Below, piece by piece: positions 62,230 through 64,000 of a stretch of DNA of 64,000 nt. This stretch comes from Bacteriovoracaceae bacterium (GTDB taxonomy: Bacteria; Bdellovibrionota; Bacteriovoracia; Bacteriovoracales; Bacteriovoracaceae): contig JAHDBN010000003.1 in assembly GCA_020630335.1 (NCBI GenBank), forward strand, positions 103,750 through 167,749, read 5' to 3'. The notes beneath the pieces were generated by a model that saw only the letters and a program-made list of their open reading frames with translations, had not been told where the DNA came from and did no database searches. The stretch's first letter is position 1, and every line of letters starts with the position of its first letter. Both the position numbers and the translations under genes were made by a program.

Positions 62230-62630
62230 TTAGTGATCTCTAGAAGGATCTGTCAGTCCAAAACTTCTAGAGTTAAGAATGTCGTATAAAGATGATTTTG
62301 CTTCCAAAACATCGATGTTTGAGCGTCCAAAAGAATCTTTCAGGCACTCCTTATATCCAATCACAGCTTTAATCAAGCTACCTTTGCAATCTAGATCTAA
62401 GTTATCAACAGTTAGAATTCTTTTGGCCTTTAGAGCTGAAAGAGTGTGAGTCTTACAATTAGATTCTTTTATTCTCTCAACATTTTTTTCGCATAATAAA
62501 AAAACAGATTTCTTATTTGTTTTTTGACGTTTAGCCTGATTTTTTTCGTATCTTTCTTGAGCAGATTTTTTACTCTCTGTTTTTTCCAAGTCTTGAGAAA
62601 AAGAAAAAATTGAAATGATAAATAAGGCCA

Positions 62631-62646
<16 letters not shown>
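62230..62646 (-). CDS. small secreted protein of unknown function
   Basis: Not recognised. 138 aa with a signal peptide (LMALFIISIFSFSQ), then a strongly basic segment (ERYEKNQAKRQKTNKK) and four cysteines (LLCEKN, SNCKTH, LDCKGS, YKECLKD) spaced for two disulfides. Its start overlaps the stop of the upstream CxxCH protein by 16 bp, so it is likely co-translated with it. Confidence 0.6.

Positions 62647-64000
<1,354 letters not shown>

Overview
The window is AT-rich, densely coded bacterial chromosome. Its gene set suggests a predatory bacterium of the Bdellovibrionota, most likely a Bacteriovorax/Halobacteriovorax relative. The supporting signs are many secreted proteases and lipoproteins, a TIGR02147-type regulator beside a small secreted protein, a PilZ/FHA/GGDEF signalling repertoire, sigma-54 promoters and an EF-G of the mitochondrial EFG1/spdEFG1 type. 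The placement is an inference from protein families. No rRNA, tRNA, CRISPR array, transposase or integrase was found.

Layout. 1-2 kb: spermidine synthase and agmatinase (polyamines), divergent from a DksA/TraR-type zinc-finger gene with a good sigma-54 promoter. 2-4.5 kb: secreted subtilisin with P-domain plus a membrane-anchored partner. 4.5-6.5 kb: htpG with a sigma-32-like promoter. 6.5-10.8 kb: operon of single-domain asparaginase, methylthioribose-kinase-like protein, PfkB kinase, asnS and a small ABM-fold protein. 10.8-13.4 kb: accessory segment with a C15-like secreted protein, a broken M11 protease end, a broken copy of the asnS 3' end and an intact M11 lipoprotein protease. 13.6-21.1 kb: a PilZ-GAF-AAA+ regulator, glmM, nnrE/D, tsaE, an Rrf2 regulator and a cysteine desulfurase. 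21.1-24.7 kb: nucleoside hydrolase, a candidate sigma-54-driven small RNA, a secreted amidohydrolase and two unknown genes. 24.9-31.8 kb: fusA and an accessory segment built like the asnS one (148-bp fusA 3' repeat, M11 remnant, intact M11 gene, phospholipase-A2-like gene).

31.9-41.6 kb: alpha/beta hydrolase, erythromycin-esterase-like protein, a type IIA topoisomerase pair resembling phage T4 gp39/gp52, and an FHA-RDD membrane protein with UppP. 41.7-44.8 kb: four minus-strand genes around a TIGR02147 regulator, two of them preceded by the same palindrome. 45-57 kb: housekeeping, mainly minus strand (marC, cinA, Ser/Thr kinase, ppsR-like, miaA, mutL, FHA-GGDEF, pgi, acyl-CoA dehydrogenase). 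57-64 kb: small secreted proteins, a trypsin-like protease, a PilZ-methyltransferase, a class III adenylate cyclase facing a cyclic-nucleotide-binding protein, and a partial CxxCH protein with a long threonine run.

The most unusual signals are: (1) the same scar at two loci, where a fragment of a housekeeping gene's 3' end (asnS, fusA) is fused to the C-terminal remnant of an M11 metalloprotease gene next to an intact paralogue, which reads as independent tandem duplications followed by decay; (2) a structured intergenic RNA between a near-consensus sigma-54 promoter and a strong terminator; (3) a shared palindrome-plus-promoter architecture at the TIGR02147 locus; and (4) the T4-like topoisomerase pair.
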